A stretch of 8,088 nucleotides of DNA, taken from the NCBI GenBank assembly GCA_028281205.1, contig JANQKJ010000131.1, positions 1 through 8,088 on the forward strand, read 5' to 3'. Source of the DNA: Gammaproteobacteria bacterium. GTDB lineage: Bacteria > Pseudomonadota > Gammaproteobacteria > UBA4575. Position numbers and translations under genes: made by a program. This document shows, one piece after another, positions 6,802 to 8,088 of the stretch (position 1 is its first letter; every line of letters starts with the position of its first letter). The notes under the pieces were generated by a model. The model searched no databases. It was not told where the DNA came from and saw only the letters and a list, made by a program, of their open reading frames with translations.

Positions 6802-6818
6802 AGCAAAAATAGCGCCAG
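6802..6818 (-). promoter_or_regulatory. Sigma-54 (RpoN) promoter of the TPR-ACP-hydrolase operon
   Basis: On the minus strand the sequence reads CTGGCGCTATTTTTGCT. Compared with the consensus YTGGCACG-N4-TTGCW it has TGGC, C, and a perfect TTGCT, with the obligatory GG-N10-GC spacing exact; only the A and G of CACG differ. The predicted transcription start is about 12 nt after the -12 C, near 6791, which gives a leader of roughly 100 nt before the ATG at 6690. Exosortase A loci typically encode the PrsK/PrsR two-component pair, and PrsR is a sigma-54 activator. The context therefore supports the site, although the regulator itself is outside the window. Confidence 0.68.
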
Positions 6819-6902
6819 ATAAATCCTAAAATAGTAAAACAAAAGTGCGATTTAGCTTATGCACGAAAATGTATCAAACGCAGAAGCATGTATTTTAATA
6901 AC

Positions 6903-6919
6903 GTGTCACACTTCATGAA
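6903..6919. promoter_or_regulatory. Candidate activator-binding dyads upstream of the sigma-54 promoter
   Basis: Two abutting perfect palindromes, GTGTCACAC (6903-6911) and TTCATGAA (6912-6919), lie roughly 112-128 bp upstream of the predicted start near 6791. That is within the usual range for enhancer sites of sigma-54 activators. The TGTCACACT core recurs inverted at 6708-6716. I do not know the PrsR recognition sequence, so this is a positional candidate only. Confidence 0.3.
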
Positions 6920-6975
6920 ATTGACCCAAAAATAGCCACACCTATCAAGATTTTATATAAAACACATTTATTATT

Positions 6976-6987
6976 GAGCACTTGCTC
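6976..6987. promoter_or_regulatory. Perfect dyad GAGCA-CT-TGCTC upstream of the asparagine synthase-like gene
   Basis: A 12-bp inverted repeat ending 45 bp before the ATG at 7033. The overlapping segment TGAGCACT (6975-6982) can also pair with AGTGCTTA (7012-7019) over 8 bp with one G:U, forming a leader stem just before the start codon. It could be an operator or a leader structure; there is no independent support for either. Confidence 0.25.
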
Positions 6988-7032
6988 TACCATGCTTAAT
7001 TCAATTCAAATAGTGCTTAGTTCCTCCCAATA

Positions 7033-8088
7033 ATGAAAAATTTTATCACCAGCGGCTGGACAGTCGATGATGCTGACTTAGACTCATCATTACTCGACCA
7101 TAGCGAAGGTCCTAACATTGCAAAATTACGCGCTAGAAAAGACCAATGGTTACATACTGCAACATGGACACAATCCAGCGAACTCATTAAGCATCACCAA
7201 AACAATGACGTATCACTGCTCATATGTGGGCGACCCAGCATTTACGACCCAAGCCAAGGCAATTACGTACCCATTAATTCCGAACATCATTTAAATCAGC
7301 TAATAGAGTCCTACCGGCAGCATGGATACCTTTTCCTAAGAGAATTAAATGGATGCTTCTCTATCATTTTATTTGACTCAAGAAATCACTTAACCTTGTT
7401 AGCTATTGACCGTATGGGCATTGAGCAAATGCATTATACGAACTTGAATGGACAATTATTATTTAGCAATTCACTAACAACCCTGTCGAGTCTGCCTAAT
7501 ATCCCTAAAAATATTAAGCCACAGTCAATCTATAATTATTTTTATTTTCACTGCATCCCAAGTCCTGACACAATTTTTCATGATATTTACAAGCTAAAAC
7601 CTGCAGAGGTTTTAATTTATAAAAATGGTTCCATATCTAAAGATGCATTTTGGCAACCTGATTTCAGCGAAAAACTCACTGGCTCCATTGAGCAGATGCA
7701 ATCTGATGTGCGCGCATCAATGGACAGCACTATGTCAGAGCTATCTAGTGACGAACATACCGGCGCTTTTCTTAGCGGCGGCACCGACAGCTCTACCCTT
7801 GCGGGCTTATTGAAAAAATACCATCCTAAAGATGCTCCAGTATTCTCAATTGGCTTTGAGGAGCAGGGTTATGATGAAATGGAATACGCAGATATTGCCG
7901 TCAAAAAATTTAACAATAAACATTATAAGTACTATGTAAATTTTGATGATGTCCTGAATTTATTTAATGAAATACCCAAAATATATGAAGAGCCTTTTGG
8001 TAACTCTTCAGTTGTACCTACATTCGCTGCAGCAAAGTTCGCTAAACAGAATGGTGTAAATCACTTACTTGGTGGTGATGGTGGCGAC
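7033..8088 (+). CDS. Asparagine synthase-like amidotransferase lacking the N-terminal Cys (3' end outside window)
   Basis: 352 residues are visible and the frame is still open at the right edge; AsnB-type proteins usually run about 600. The N-terminal part has the Ntn-hydrolase class II glutaminase pattern: F-L-R-E-L-N-G-C-F-S-I-I-L-F-D (101-115), L-L-A-I-D-R-M-G-I (122-130) and L-L-F-S-N-S (142-147). However, the protein begins M-K-N-F-I, without the catalytic Cys2. The synthetase half is intact so far: F-L-S-G-G-T-D-S-S (246-254) is the ATP pyrophosphatase P-loop, and E-E-P-F-G-N-S-S-V-V-P-T (319-330) and G-G-D-G-G-D (347-352) match AsnB active-site blocks. It would form an amide or similar bond using ATP, probably with ammonia and not glutamine. 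Such proteins recur in exosortase A loci, where amidation of a uronic acid in the polymer is a fair guess. The in-frame TAG at 7018-7020 and the absence of another start make ATG 7033 the only good choice. No Shine-Dalgarno sequence precedes it. Confidence 0.88.
   Translation, partial: MKNFITSGWTVDDADLDSSLLDHSEGPNIAKLRARKDQWLHTATWTQSSELIKHHQNNDVSLLICGRPSIYDPSQGNYVPINSEHHLNQLIESYRQHGYLFLRELNGCFSIILFDSRNHLTLLAIDRMGIEQMHYTNLNGQLLFSNSLTTLSSLPNIPKNIKPQSIYNYFYFHCIPSPDTIFHDIYKLKPAEVLIYKNGSISKDAFWQPDFSEKLTGSIEQMQSDVRASMDSTMSELSSDEHTGAFLSGGTDSSTLAGLLKKYHPKDAPVFSIGFEEQGYDEMEYADIAVKKFNNKHYKYYVNFDDVLNLFNEIPKIYEEPFGNSSVVPTFAAAKFAKQNGVNHLLGGDGGD

Larger units (their letters stand above)
6691..7032. other. 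Divergent intergenic regulatory region
   Basis: A 342-bp AT-rich gap between two outward-facing genes, with no coding potential that I can support on either strand. It holds the sigma-54 promoter for the minus-strand operon, two copies of the 9-mer TGTCACACT in opposite orientation (6904-6912 plus; 6708-6716 minus), and several short dyads: GTGTCACAC 6903-6911, TTCATGAA 6912-6919, and GAGCACTTGCTC 6976-6987. I find no tRNA, small RNA or insertion remnants. The plus-strand promoter of the asparagine synthase-like gene must lie here too, but I cannot identify it with confidence. Confidence 0.85.

Noticed and set aside
6921..6948. Plus-strand TTGACC-N16-TATCAA as a promoter for the asparagine synthase-like gene
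   Set aside because: The -35 is good, but the -10 matches only four of six bases in an A/T-rich region. It is possible but not strong enough to list as a feature.
6884..6997. 7-bp inverted pair AAGCATG (6884-6890) and CATGCTT (6991-6997)
   Set aside because: Too short and too far apart to be distinguished from chance in this region.
1..8088. CRISPR arrays, insertion sequences, tRNA/rRNA genes, attachment sites or defence genes
   Set aside because: No direct repeat arrays, transposase motifs, terminal inverted repeats or tRNA-like folds were seen; the gene content is a coherent polysaccharide locus.

Overview
The window reads as part of an exosortase A (XrtA/EpsH) associated exopolysaccharide and PEP-CTERM locus from a proteobacterium. 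It is AT-rich, and its gene content best fits a betaproteobacterium of the Methylophilaceae/Nitrosomonadales type; this placement comes from gene families and base composition only. The diagnostic set is present: the end of the exosortase A-type PLP-dependent decarboxylase, an acyl carrier protein, the paired alpha/beta hydrolases 'hydrolase 1' and 'hydrolase 2', a GT-B glycosyltransferase and an asparagine synthase-like protein. Exosortase, the chain-length and polymer genes, and the acyl-CoA ligase that usually precedes the decarboxylase are not in view.

Layout. Positions 1-479 (+) hold the 3' part of the decarboxylase, running in from the left edge. It converges with a seven-gene minus-strand block covering 6690 down to 495. 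In transcription order this block is: secreted TPR-like protein, acyl carrier protein, hydrolase 2, hydrolase 1, glycosyltransferase, DegT-type aminotransferase, and BioF2/CelD-like GNAT acyltransferase. Internal gaps are 43, 2, -8, -4, 21 and 4 nt, so this is almost certainly one operon with translational coupling. A 342-bp AT-rich divergent intergenic region (6691-7032) separates it from a plus-strand asparagine synthase-like gene that starts at 7033 and runs off the right edge.

Regulation. The divergent region contains a strong-looking sigma-54 promoter on the minus strand (6802-6818, GG-N10-GC spacing exact). Its predicted start lies about 100 nt before the TPR gene. XrtA loci commonly encode PrsK/PrsR, and PrsR is a sigma-54 enhancer-binding regulator, so the operon is plausibly PrsR/RpoN controlled. 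Small dyads upstream of the promoter are candidate activator sites.

How the genes could work together (inference). The ACP, the decarboxylase and the (off-window) ligase form an acyl or aminoacyl activation module. The two hydrolases act on or regulate its product. The glycosyltransferase, aminotransferase and acyltransferase would build and N-acylate an amino sugar of the polymer repeat unit. The asparagine synthase-like enzyme would amidate a carboxyl group. The chemistry of the ACP/hydrolase/decarboxylase module is, to my knowledge, not established. Two of its enzymes show altered catalytic positions: Cys as nucleophile in hydrolase 1, and no nucleophile in hydrolase 2. The asparagine synthase-like protein also lacks the N-terminal glutaminase Cys.
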